Positions 1 to 12,611 of a stretch of DNA of 64,000 nucleotides are shown in pieces. The stretch comes from Acanthaster planci (Eukaryota > Echinodermata > Asteroidea > Valvatida > Acanthasteridae). Location of the stretch: contig NW_019091412.1 of NCBI RefSeq assembly GCF_001949145.1, positions 1,444,747 through 1,508,746 of the forward strand, read 5' to 3'. The notes below the pieces were generated by a model. It ran no database searches and had not been told where the DNA came from. It saw only the letters and a program-made list of their open reading frames with translations. Every line of letters starts with the position of its first letter. Within the stretch, counting starts at the first letter, position 1. Made by a program: the position numbers and the translations under genes.

Positions 1-694
1 AATTGAAGTGCACCTTTAGTGACATAAATGTAGGACAGGAAGGAGTACTTTTGTCACTGTTCAACTGAAAAGGTTATAACTGGATTTGAGACAGAATGAC
101 TTGTGGTGGTATTGTTGAAGGTTTGTGCTGGCATATCAACCACTTCTCTCTCTGAAAGAAAGCCATTCAAATCGAAGTATCTCATACTTCCGGTATCTAC
201 ATGTATCTGCTCCAAGCAGGAACAAAAGAGGGCGTGGTTTGAAATGAAATTGACAGTGCATTGGTGTGCATTCCCCTCATAGGCAGTAAGTTTTATGTGC
301 AAAAAGCAAAGTTTCCATCATGCATATTTACTTGTTCTTTGTTTCATGGGTACAGAGCTAAGAGTATTAAGAGAATCTTTGTCTTTTTGCCTTAAGATGA
401 CAACTACAAGTACTTTGTCAACATTGAAGCAACTGTAATGTGTAAATTTCAAAATGTGCAGGAGGAGAGGCCCGTTCTGTCCCAGGAGATAATTTCTGTC
501 ATATTCTAAGAAGTACAAGAAGAGTCCCATAGAACTTTTTTTGGTTCTTTTTTTAAAAGAGGCTTTGCGTGGTAGCCATATTGTAGGGCAGTTCAACCAG
601 GAAACCTCCTTTGTACATACCCTGTGGAACAAAAGCACGGGCCTTCAAGATGGCAGCCATGCAAACCATCTAGATATAGTCCAGCTGTACTCAC

Positions 695-3600
695 TGGCAA
701 AGGCGACTTTCTCAGCTTCAGCGACAGAGTGGGTGGTGCCCTCAGCTGACGTGTGCGAAGTGCCTGCCAAAGCTGAGATTCCCTCCTTCTTAGAGATTGC
801 CTTGCGGAATGTCTTGGCGACTTCTTTGTTCTTGATTTCACAGTACAACTGCAGCACACATCGCAAATACAAAACCAACAAATAAAATCCATTTGTGCAT
901 CATGTAAATCAAGCTTCCCACAGAAAGCCTGTAAAAGTTTAGGACTAATCTGACAATTTCAGTGACATTTAATGCAATTTTACCAAGAAAAGATGTTTGG
1001 TTATGATAAACCAGAAGACACCACTACAGCATGTATGTACTGCTCTACACACTGACAAGATGTACATGTACAATACAACGTGTACAGTTAGTATCAATCT
1101 CATACTTGCCAACAGTTGGAAGTCAGAAATCAGACTACCCATTTTACAAGCCCAAGTCTGCATTTTCAGAATCCCAAAAGGTACACGTACCTGAACACAA
1201 AAAACAGTCATTTTTTTTTCCAAACAAATCACAAAATATGAAAGAGAAGGCTGAAACTTACATTGAAAAATTCTGAGAGTTCAACTCTGTTGTCGTTGTT
1301 TTTGTCAATTTTTTTGATGAGCTCTCTGATCTCATAGCCAGGCAGGTCGATTCCAACAGAATGGAAGACATCTCCTAGCTCCTTGGGTGTGATGTAACCG
1401 TTGTTGTCCAAATCAAACTGCACAGCAAATAATACCCAAAAAAATGTACAATTAGGAAAACTACCGGTACAGTTGCTGTTTTGCGTGTGTGCCTACCTGT
1501 CTACACCTAACGTACATGTACATGTATACGCACCTGTCAGTCTACATACAGTACATGTATGTACATGTACAGTACACCTGCCCTACATGTACATGTATAC
1601 GCACCTGTCATAAACAGACACAGAATATGAATCAGATATTTTCTTCAACCTTTATTACAATTCTACGGTACTTTAATGAAAGATCTTTTTTTTGTCATGT
1701 TATCTTTTTAATATAAATGTACAGGTACATGTACATGTACATACAAGCAACAACATGCTTTGAATAAATGATAGGTACAGCACTGTATTTCCACATGTAC
1801 ATGTACAAATTAGCCCTTGCATGTGAGCTGAGCCATGACTGACGACAAATACAACACCTCCATTATCATTTTCGGTGCGAAAAATTCTGCTTCACTCAAT
1901 GCAGCAGCCTTGTCCAATGTATCTGTACGTACATGTATATTTTCAACGACACCAAATTCTGGTGATGCATACGTGGATATATTCCTTAGATATGCTCGAG
2001 CAATAAAATGTCTTGAGAATCAGATTACATTGTGCAGGCATCATTTGCCAAAAAAGAAAGCCAGATTGGGTGAATCAAAACGTCAAACCTCTAAAGGGAC
2101 GGTTCCGTCTAAACGTTGGGGAAAATCTGCAAACGGATTTGGAACTTTTTTCATTTAAAATGTTTCAAACGTAACACTATTAGCAGGGAAAAGTAACAAT
2201 CTGTAGATAACATGCCTGACTTCTTTGACTAAGCATGCCTTTTAGGGGTGCACAAAGTACAGCCATAAAAAGTCTGTTTGACTGCCCATCCTTTTCCAAA
2301 TGTTCTATACAATATTTATGATGCACAAATTTATTCATGACGTACATATGTGCACTAGAATTTATTGACATAGCCTACTTTTTATGACAATGCACACACA
2401 TTAATAAAATGAACAAGAACAAGTAGAGAAGCTTGAGTGACAGGTGACAGGAACATCTGTCGCTGGTACCAACTATAATGAGGGATAATTCCTAACGACC
2501 AGAGGCATAGAGTGAGTCCATTTGAATCCTATTCTTCTAATTCTTGCATGTTTATCTTTCATTTCCTTCTGGAGTTTGAGGAAGTTACAAGGGTGACAAA
2601 TCTTATTAACTTTGTATTTCCAAAGTACAACCCTGAATTAAGGAAAATCCTGGTGGAAAAATTCTGAAATACATGTACACTCATTTGTTAGCATTTCAAG
2701 AGCATGCCAATGCTGAAAATACACGTACATGTAGTGTATGATTCTCTTTTTAAACAAGTTTTAACTTAAAGCTCTGAAATGTCACACCCACACCATGTAT
2801 CACAGGATCTGAATGTTTAGGTGTAAGCTGACTTGGGGTCAAAAGGTCATTCTGACTGGCGTTACCAAAAACCTTTAGAAAACAATCGTATGCAGCCATG
2901 TGTGGAAAGAATTTGAAATGCGACCACCCAGCATGCCTGCCCACACAATCCCAAGCAAGTTTTTACAAATCAAAACATTTCATGATCCTTTGCTGGGTAT
3001 TCATCATACAAATACTCAGTTTAATGCAGAAAGGAAAATTTTAATCAGACCTTTTGGAAACCTTCCAGGTTCTCTTTCTCAGTGTGAAATCAACTGTGGA
3101 AACCTGCTTTGACATCAATGCCACAGAATCAAACGGCACACTTTCTATCAATAAGACCAAGGTTATTGATGCCCACCACTGCCAATGAGCTGTCACTGAA
3201 CTGTTGAACATGGATACAACTACATGTAGTACATGTGTAGTTGGTGCGGAGGCAAGAGGCAACCATCCTAGACCCTTCAAAATCCACAAGGTTTTGGGGG
3301 ATTTTGTAGGATGAGTTAGGATAGCACACATGTATACATGTACATGTACAATGGACTTTTGTAGAAGTTGACTGTCGAAGGATTTACATGTAGGAAGGTT
3401 GTAAAAACAGCTAATGTGCAGAAGTGGTACCATGAACAAATGTACCAAATGCTACATGTACATTAGTAACAGCGCATTGAATCTACAGTCCAGTACTAAT
3501 ATTGGTAGGTGCAACGTGTTTGTATAAAAATTGTATTCACAAATGAACCTGGAATTTCATCATTTCAATGAGGAATTTACCAAGAAGAAGCTCTTGCCAC

Positions 3601-6600
3601 AGCTACATGTATTGGTAGGTACAGTGTACTTGCAGACAGTTTGTACACTTTGACCTTTCTGGATTAGAACTGTTTAGTCCTGAAAGACCTGAGGGAACTA
3701 CTGTAAGCCTGTTTTTCAGAACTTGATGTGAAAAAGCATTCAATGCTGCATCAGGAAAAGACTGCTCTGAATGGTCAGTCAGGAATGCTCTTAGTCTCTC
3801 ACTGTACATGTAGGTGTGCATGGTATGTGCACAGTAAAAGCTAACCCTGCGGGCTTGAAGGATTAGTGAACCAGGAAGTTTTCTCAGCACCATGTTCACC
3901 TCATAGTTCTGCTGCATTCCAGTACACATGTACATGTACAGATATGTACAAAGCGCACACCTGTTCTATGCACCTGTATGTACCAGTAGGCCTACGTACT
4001 GTACATGTAGCCATATTGAATATCACAACTTTATTAGAGGGGAAAAACTTCAAATGGCTTCACTGCTGAACTCTAAAGCCAGATGCATTGCTGATAACAA
4101 AAAGAGTTAGTGTTCCAATCATCAAACAGACTCTACAAGATTCTGTAGAGCATGGGCATTTCTTTCATTTAACCATTTGACTTTAAGTGATCTGACGTTG
4201 GTTACATGTACATTAACTGACACCAGAAATGGCCTCATGGATAGAAGGAACCAGCGTTAGGATCACTGATCAAGATCTAGATCCTCATGAAACAAACACG
4301 CCTATAGATACACATTTCATTAATGGACTGTTTCATTTCATTGGACATTATTCAATCACTCCATTTGCTCCATTTACAAATACTTTTGTGCAACCAGAGT
4401 GCTCTTTATTTCTCAAAAGAATATCCTGGCAGCAGCTTATCACAAACTTGCCACAAGGCAGTCTGGAAGCTAGGGCAGTCTCTGTTCCTTTTTTGACCTT
4501 TCTACCATGTTAGATAAAAACCTACCACACTTCCTTAACTTCTAAATTGTCCTAAGGTCAAAATTAATGCGTCATCGAATACCAACTGAATGCTACCAGG
4601 CAGCCTCTGAGGATGCTACAGTCTACCATGTAAATGTTTGCTTCAACTGGTTGCTAAGATATGGCTCGGGCTTGGTTTAAAGGTCATTGCAGTGAGCTAT
4701 GTGTACATGTAAGCACCTTGGCTTCCTACAGTACCTCAGCAGGTGTTATCAGATTCTCAGGATTGCCTGTACTACTCTTGCCCCGTTAATTTTAAGGAAG
4801 GACAATGTATGAAAGTGCCGATACACGGGAAAAAAAAGGAACCCAAGTACATGTGTACAGTACTATGTGTCCATGATTTAACATGGACATGTACATACAT
4901 GTACGTACAGTTTACTGTAAAAAGAATCTGCTATTACCACAGCCAATTGCTCACAGAATTGCAGAAGTCAATACCTTACAGTTGAACAGATTTAATCTAG
5001 ACACTGGTAGATTACATGGTAGATTATGGAAGAGAAAATATTACACGCATTCTGTAAATGTCATCAATCACAAAAATATTTAAAATTAGTATCGAACAAA
5101 TGATCTACTGTGCTGCAAAAATCAATAACTTAATTGCACAGAAAAACTGGGAAAAAATAGTACTTGTGGAAAATATTTACAGCTGTAAACAGAATGACCT
5201 TGCACTGTCCTACAGGTACTTTGCAAATGTTTGCCAAATCATGCATGTACATGGCACTCCAGCAGGAAACGAACATGTACATGTGCATCATGGTCATATT
5301 GTGTGCACATGTGCCTACATGTACATGTATGCAGCACTGAACACATGTTCATGAGTGTCATGATTGCTGGTTAACTTGTACAGTGTATGTGAACTGTTAA
5401 TGGGTTTTACACCTGTTATGCCCAGACTAATGCTTTTATACAGCACAGAGTGACTCACAGTGAAGTACAAACCCACACTAAGAGATTACCTGACAGAACA
5501 CACTGTCCACACACACATATGTAGCCTATGGGGTTTGTAGAATGTAGGTAAAGTGCTCTATATTTATGGTGTCTCCTGGTTGAAATTAATTGCCTGCCTA
5601 GCCTACTCTGAGAGTGTAACTATACCCCATACTCCCTGTGATAGTGTAACTATACTCCCTGTGATAGTGTAACTATATTCCCTGTGATAGTGTACAGTAA
5701 CTATATTCCCTGTGATAGTGTAACTACTCTCTTCCCTTGACTACTCTGCAATGTTCACACACCATCATGAACACTGACATTTTATACATGGCCCACACCC
5801 ATGTGACGTACATTGTAAGCGATTATTTAGCAATGAGTTGCTATCCCTTTATTGAAGTGGTTCAATGTTTTCAACCTTTGACAAACTCAGATAGGGTGTT
5901 TACACATGGCCTAGACTCCTGTAAAGAGGGGATTGTTAAGGAGTCAATGGGTTGATCAGATCATAAAGTGGCTTTTATCACTGGAAGTCCAGTGAGTTAG
6001 CTTTCAATACTGGTGCATGTACCAGGTTCAATTAATGTACATGCAGGTCCAAGCACAGGCTGCACAGGAACACACCGCAACCATGGTCCAACATTTATCT
6101 GTTGATTGTTGTTTTTTTTGGTAGGATGGCCACGCATGGAGTAATATGTTTTTATTCCTCCAGGGGCAAGGAACGCTTGGATGCATGAAGTATTGTGGGT
6201 ATCATGTGAACATGTTTGCATCACAGAATTTCATGCTCCAAATCTTTTTGCTTAGGAACAAATTTGCTGTACGTGTACTTGTAAGCCAATAAAATGCCAG
6301 GCGGATTTTCCGCTCCGACAGGAAACAAATTTAACAATCCAGCACCTCTTCTGAAATGTGAATAAAGACTGAAACTGAAAGCAGTGTTCACAGGTCTGGA
6401 TACATGTACATAACCAACAGCTTTCACTTCAGTTCAGAGACAAGTTTAACTTCACTTGTAAAACAGCTTAACAGTCCACAGAGAACTTGGTGAATTTCTA
6501 GCTGGCATCCAATACACGACACACAGACAAAGCAGGAAGAGGCAGAATTGTTTCATTTAACATATATACGCACACCAGTACCGGTAATTTAAGTAAATTG

Positions 6601-9600
6601 CCTCGTCTGGAACAGCACAAATCAGGATTTCCTGAGATGGTCAATCAGATCTTTCAGGGCTTTGGAAAGAGAGAAATCCCTGGCTCTAATACAGGAACCA
6701 ATAGTTTTAGATCAGACTGGAAGGATTTCAAAACATCAGCACTGAACATGCCGACTTTTGACATTTTTGGATCCACTTACATGTACGTGTACATAGGCCT
6801 ACGGGTAGGCCTGTAGGGACCTACCAGTAGGACAAAGCAAGTGCTCAGAAAAAAGCTTCCAAGAAAAAAGCTTTGACTCTTTAGAAATCAGACAGAAAAT
6901 TTGGCAACACAATATTCAGCATTCTGTGCAATGCACATGTACCGGTACTAGGCATGCAACTTCAAACTTGGCCTTTGACCAAAAACCAGGAAATTCCAAT
7001 CTTACAAGACTTGCAGTAGAACTACATGTAGTTATAATTTTCATTGGCATGAGTGTGAAGTGAAAATGAGGAAATCAGCTGATCTAAGGAAAGTTGCATG
7101 CCTGATACATGACATTATATTGTACCCAATATACCAGTATATGCACTGCACTTCAAAGTTCAACCTGACTGCAGAACAAGGTATCCACAGAGACTTTATC
7201 TAGCTCAAAGCTAGACAATTTAACCACAAAGCTGACTCAGCTTTAGAAAAAAAGTGATGCCTGAGGAACAGTCTGCTCTGCACACAGTCTCAATGAATTT
7301 GACCTCCAGCGATTAAGCCATGATCTGTTCAAAAATAGGTCAATGAGAAACTCCACTGCTATTTAAAGCTTCAAAGGAAAACAATTGAGGTCTCTCTAAT
7401 TGACTTGGGGCACAGCATGCCTTGAAGGCCGGACATTCATGAAGAATTAATCAGTCAGAAATTCCATGTTGACTGAAAACTGTAATAATGGAAACTGCTG
7501 TGCTTGTGAAGATTGCCATATGAAAAATTACTATCCAAGGAGTCCCATTTTATACACCTGCTTTTAGCAGAAATACAGTAAATTTTCATGCTAATAAAAT
7601 CAACTTTATATGTACATTTCAAAACAAACAGAGTGCATGATTTGGCTGGCAACCTGATTGAGCAGATGTATTTTCAGCTTTGCAACTTTCAAAGTGCAGC
7701 AGTTCTATGAAACTGGCTTAACTCTAATGCTTGTGCACCATGATTCACCGTCGCAACAAAAAACCAGGGCAATTATGCTAACGACAAAATGTTATACTGT
7801 ATTTGGTAACAAGCTCTCACATTGATGAGCCCACTCATGTAAATCCCCACCACCTACCTACATGTACAATACATGTACATGTACATGAAAGTGAAAGTAT
7901 ACTGCATGAGTGTCATTGGTGAGACACCCCTGAATTCGACCTTATGGGTTGCACGCACATAGGGTATACTGGAGAGTGTATAAACATGTGATTTTACCCA
8001 GCAGAGCCTCAGTTCAGCCAAGTGGAACGACATACACATGCACATGTACAGTACATCATGCAAATAAACCAGTTCAATTGTGGGTAGGCCTCCCTAGTAC
8101 ATGTAGGATACATCCTATCATTAAGAAAGCCAGAACAGCCAGGGCATACAATTTGTCCCTATTCATCTTTTTCCATCAACATGTAGATTTACAATCTCTT
8201 GTATGTTAATAACCCACTTCTGGAAATCCCTACCCTGTCCCCTTCCCACTTCATGTACTTAAATGTACACAGTGACGCTGTCTGTACATTGTGTGTACTA
8301 AATTAAATACATGTGCTGCGGGGGCAAAGTGCATGTACATGTAGTGCAAAAATGAAATTCAGTAAAGAATGGGATCTGAATATGATACAATTTTGGTGAC
8401 GTTAAAGTTGTCCCCCCTGTGACCAGTTAAAACTTTCTGCCAGCGATTCAGTACTTGTGAACAGGCAACGCTGCACGTGTAGTTGGAATGAAACTGAGTT
8501 CTTCACCTGTACATGTATATAAGTGTACATTGTCTGTTCTGACACGGTTCCTTTTGCAGTCAAAAAAGGACTGAACATACAAATGTATGTACCTGTATGT
8601 ACATGTAACTTCCCCATACCTCTCATTTTGGACAACAAATACACACAGTTAAATTTGTATTTCAAAACAGAAATGACAAAGTACATGTACCTTCCAGTCT
8701 GAATCCATTCACACAGCTTCCAGATCCACACAAACGTTCTTCTATTTCAACAATTTAAGAAAATCATTCAAGCCCTCTTGCAATTTTGTCAGTATCTTTT
8801 TAATTTTTGTCACTAAAACGTTTAAAAATGAAAGGAAAACCTGATGAATTTTTTTGTTTCGGTCATTTGAATTGAAAGTAATGTACATTGTAACCTGTAC
8901 CCGACATTAAAAGGTGCAGTGGCAAGTCGCAAACACATGCAGCACCACCCCAGTATTTAGTGGCTTCGGAAAGAGCACTTGCATATATGCCAAAAACCCA
9001 AGACTTGCCTTGAAAATGTTTTCTAAGAAATTGCTTCAGTATACCAGTATTTCCTGCTACATGTACATTTAACTTTAGGACATGTTATTCCTTTCTATGT
9101 ACCGGTACATGTATGTACCTGTATGTCACTGCAGGCAAATACGTCCATAGACATGTACATGTATGTATGTCCCATGACTTCTAACTTTGGTCAGAGTACA
9201 TGTACATGTACCACTATGTGAAAAGCGTAATTAATTAATGAGATGATGACTGGCAGAAAGTGAAACCAACATGAGGATATGAAACAGGAAGTGGTCCTTC
9301 TAGGAATTGGTAAATACAATTTATACTGTGTTGTGTGCATTAGTAACAAAACTGTTAAAAACCAACAAATTTATGTACGGTAAAACTCCAGAAATCAGAA
9401 AGCAAATGTTCAACGGTTACTACAAAAATGAAGTTCTCTTCATCAATAACATGAAGTTACCGAACACCACAACAGCAGGAGTGATCCCTATTAAACTTAC
9501 ACGGCTGTAAGCAGCACTCAAGACATGCATGCCAGAACGCACAGAGTATGTCTGCCAATTTTTGTGCAAACAAACATAACAGCATTTGTGTGTCACTGTC

Positions 9601-10518
9601 ATCAAGTCTATGGGAGTCAAGAAAATTTTCAAGTACCGGTATTTCCTAATAAAAGTGCCGTTTCTCTTGGACTAAGATTCACAAATATACATCTTTTCAG
9701 TATTTTTAAAATCAGTAACAATGATTGACCTTGGTTGAGATGAAACAGGCCTACCGATGTACATGTAGGCCTACGCTGAAAAAGTGGAGGAGGGATGCAA
9801 CATCCTTGCCTAGAAATGTATAGAAATTAGAATTCAAATGTTCAGCTGAACATTGAAGTTCTTACACCTTTGTTCCAGTGAAAGCTCTAGCCCCTCCCCT
9901 GAACTTGCCTGGGAGGTAGAGTGAGTCCTGGTTATCTGTCCATATAATATTGTTGGCAAAGCATCCACAGGGCACATTACACCAATTGCACACATCACAC
10001 CAAGTACCAACTAGCTCTTCTATATGTAAGAGGAGCATTAGTATTCCCCGTTTTTAATCTTGGACTGGATAGGTCATACTAATGGTTGGTTTGACCAATC
10101 CAGTCCAAAATTCGAAAAAGAGGAATGAAGTACTTATTGTACTAGGCCTAATGCTCCACTCAGTAGAGCTACGGTAGAACAATACTTGTCAATCGTCAGC
10201 GACACTGATTTCGTTACATTTTGTGTTGTGATAGTTTGTGTCTTTTATTTCTTTTCTGACAAGTTCTTTGTCAAGGATGCATAATTTGGACACTGTGTGA
10301 CACAAGGTTCTGAAGGGAAAATGGTTTGCCAGCTCGGTTGACTAAGACAAAAGTCTACAGATTTCTGTAAGCTGAATCGGCTCTAATTCCAAACATGCTG
10401 AAATATTCTACCAAGTACCGGAATAAGATGCTCAACTTACTTCACTAAAATTCCTGATTATTTCCTCGACAGTTTCCAAGGGAAGACTCTTCTCCTTTGC
10501 CAGCTGCTGCGGATCCAT
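695..10518 (-). CDS. Plastin/fimbrin-like actin-bundling protein, N-terminal part (gene runs off the left edge)
   Basis: Three coding exons are seen: 10441-10518, 1262-1417 and 695-848, with all introns GT-AG. The first starts [10 protein letters not shown] and encodes 26 residues. The second (52 residues) is an EF-hand pair: loop 1 at D28-E39 is canonical, while loop 2 at D64-E75 has Asn where Gly is usual. The third carries the plastin linker leading to the first calponin-homology domain ([20 protein letters not shown], then SAEGTTHS). Plastins use two EF-hands to make F-actin bundling calcium-sensitive and four CH domains to bind actin; this follows from the family. The exon 2 length and the phases at both comparable junctions match the plastin gene at 12612-25350. 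The next exon (expected to begin like EYINK) is not found between 1 and 694, so the rest lies outside the window. This copy keeps a more typical linker than its neighbour. Confidence 0.88.
1418..10440 (-). other. Nine-kb first intron of the left plastin gene, rich in TACATGTA repeats
   Basis: No further exon is recognised on either strand here. The short ORFs are not conserved-looking and many are driven by the repeat itself. The interval holds dozens of TACATGTA/ACATGTAC runs, for example around 1510-1600, 1720-1745, 3330-3350, 7860-7890 and 9190-9210, mixed with TACCGGTA and TAGGCCTAC palindromes. One tandem array (5606-5730) is listed separately. Confidence 0.7.
5606..5730. repeat. Tandem repeat, 23-bp unit, about 4-5 copies
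   Basis: The unit begins actccctgtgatagtgtaac. Clear copies start at 5631, 5654, 5677 and 5705, and a degenerate copy lies just before 5631. The third copy carries a 5-bp insertion. It lies in the first intron of the left plastin gene. Confidence 0.9.
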
Positions 10519-10640
10519 GATGACTCAGTCGTTGGATTTCTGTTTCAGATCAAGTCCCCGAACAATCGGTATTTAACCAAACCACCGGACGCTTGTAACC
10601 AGAGCCACCCCACCCCACGCACTGTGTACGGTCACACTAA
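10519..10640 (-). promoter_or_regulatory. Probable 5' UTR and proximal promoter of the left plastin gene
   Basis: This sequence lies directly upstream of the plastin ATG on the minus strand. It contains a C-rich stretch on the plus strand (ccaccccaccccac near 10605), which reads as GT-box/SP-KLF-like sites on the minus strand. No TATA box is evident. The assignment rests on position, not on a mapped start site. Confidence 0.35.
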
Positions 10641-12440
10641 CGATTGCCAACCTCTGTCACCTCAGTGCGGGTTAGCTCATTCGATCTGGTACTGATAAGA
10701 TAAGACCAAATCTGCGTTTAGTGTGAGTTTGGGTGACTGGGAAGAGATGGTACAAACAGTGCAGACAGTAACAGTCTCATCTGAAAAGTGCACCCCAACT
10801 TGATTCGAACATCGAAGGGCGTGTGATCGATGGCGGAAGTGCATGTACTTCACCAACGAAACGTCCGTACAGGTGGTTGTGGTAATCATTACGCATGCGC
10901 GAAAGGCCAACTACTAGACTAGACTGGTATCATGTCCTGTAAATTTGTAAATTTGAGATGTGTGTATGACTTCATCTGGACATCATTAATGTCAGAGGGC
11001 ACATGGCGGCTGGTTGCAGCATTTCATAAACCTTTTGTCAATATTGCCAAAACTTTTACCAAAAACCTAAACTCTGCATGAGAACTTTGAGCCCTCCAGG
11101 CTGCAACCCAGCACGGCTCGAAGTTCAAGCGTTGGATCATTGTGTACGGCCGTCACGTCTGAGTACGCCGGTATGGCCAATGTCGCCCTCTATCGAAAAT
11201 GAGAGAGAGCAATAGTAGATTTCACAACTTTCATGAGGGAGGAGGCTTGCTCCTGGCCCATGGGCATCGCCAGGATTTTTGCGGGGAGGTTTCACATTTT
11301 TGCCCTGCGGGAAATTTCTATAAGCAACGAACTCAAACCATCGATGGAAGGATTTTTAAAGCAAATTAGGGATTTTAATCCTCTTTCATGTCTTATATCA
11401 ATTTCATTTTCTTTTGTTCTCTTTCCTTTTTTTCCCAATTTTATTTTTCTCCTTTTTCAGGGGAAGCACCCCTCACCCCCACAAAGCCAAGGGCCCCACT
11501 AGGTGTGCGCCTTTATTAAATCACACCCCCATTTCTAGCTACACTGAGGTAAATTGGAGCAGTTTCCACTATTCGTTTACATATATCCATCAAGTTTTAT
11601 ACACAGGTATTGCATTTTATTGTATCAATGTTGTCACGCGTAAAGGGTTCGTTTCACATTCTAAGTTGTATCAAATGAAACAAACATCAAACAGACTGAA
11701 AATAACTGACACCTTCACACATTTTATTGTGTTTTTAATTTTCTCTACCCAAGGCTCTGAAAAGAGGATAAACATTTATTTAATAATAAGGATACAGGTA
11801 TACTAATAAAACAAAATTCTGAACAACCGCGACACCCACCGTTTCTCTTAGTAAATCATCATTTTCGTGACACACTCATTTTTTCACACTATGTAAATGT
11901 TTGCAAAATTTCACCAAATAAACAGTTTGAGTTTATTTTATTCTGACTCTAATTGCAACAAAAAAACACAAGGAATTTATATATGAGAAAATAATTTTAC
12001 TTTTAACAGAACAAGAACAAGGCTGCTTAGCCGCAAATATGAATGAACATTCCTGCTCCATATGAATATAAAATTGTAAAAGATAAATTACCTATTTTTC
12101 CTACCGTCGTGGATTGACAGAGCTCTTTACCACGTTACAGTGTCAAGATGAGTTTTTAAAATAACTTTTTAATAGGTTGAACGACCTTGCACCCGAATTT
12201 TACAGTGGCTAAACACATAATAAACTAATTTGAAACCCTAGGCTGAATATAATGACCGTAATGTATGTAATTATAACTGTATTAGTAGACCATTGAAAGA
12301 ATTATTTATCGTGCGTTTCCACTGTTTGATTTTTAACTTGTATCACAGTTTCTCGCTTTTAAAAGCATTATGTCCTCAATCCTCAAATCCTGAAAAATTA
12401 TCGCCAACTTCAAAAATAAAAAGACTGCTTTAGCCTAATT
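10641..12440. other. Intergenic spacer between the two plastin genes
   Basis: I see no supportable gene. Open frames such as 11414-11806 are AT-rich and low-complexity. Sequence 11500-12440 is strongly AT-rich and probably includes the distal 3' flank of the right plastin gene. A GAGGGCG-type box is present on the minus strand near 11180. Confidence 0.5.
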
Positions 12441-12445
12441 CCTAA

Positions 12446-12451
12446 TTTATT
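12446..12451 (-). terminator. Candidate polyadenylation signal of the plastin-2 gene
   Basis: AATAAA on the minus strand, about 160 nt past the stop codon at 12612-12614. It is the first canonical hexamer downstream, so a short 3' UTR is plausible. Confidence 0.5.
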
Positions 12452-12540
12452 TTCAATCATCGCCCCAGATTCAGCGTCTAATCTCAGTCAACATTCATAG
12501 GATTACGCATGAACAATTTGATCCCTTTCCACCCTAAAAA

Positions 12541-12581
12541 CATTAATTTTTCATCTTGAAAAACAAGATGAAAAATTAATG
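12541..12581 (-). repeat. Perfect 18-bp inverted repeat in the plastin-2 3' UTR
   Basis: The arms 12541-12558 and 12564-12581 are exact reverse complements around a 5-base A loop. The element lies 31 nt beyond the plastin-2 stop codon and upstream of the candidate poly(A) signal, so the transcript should carry an AU-rich stem-loop. Confidence 0.9.
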
Positions 12582-12611
12582 ATTCTCTTGGGGTTGCCGG
12601 TAATGACATTA

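Noticed and set aside
54-638. Exon 4 of the left plastin gene
   Set aside because: Neither frame there contains the expected EYINK...NDLF sequence. The exon must lie beyond the left edge.
5606-5730. CRISPR-like array
   Set aside because: The units are contiguous tandem copies without spacers, in animal DNA.
11414-11806. A 130-codon frame between the plastin genes
   Set aside because: AT-rich, Phe/Ile-rich translation typical of chance frames in this spacer, with no start context or splice support.
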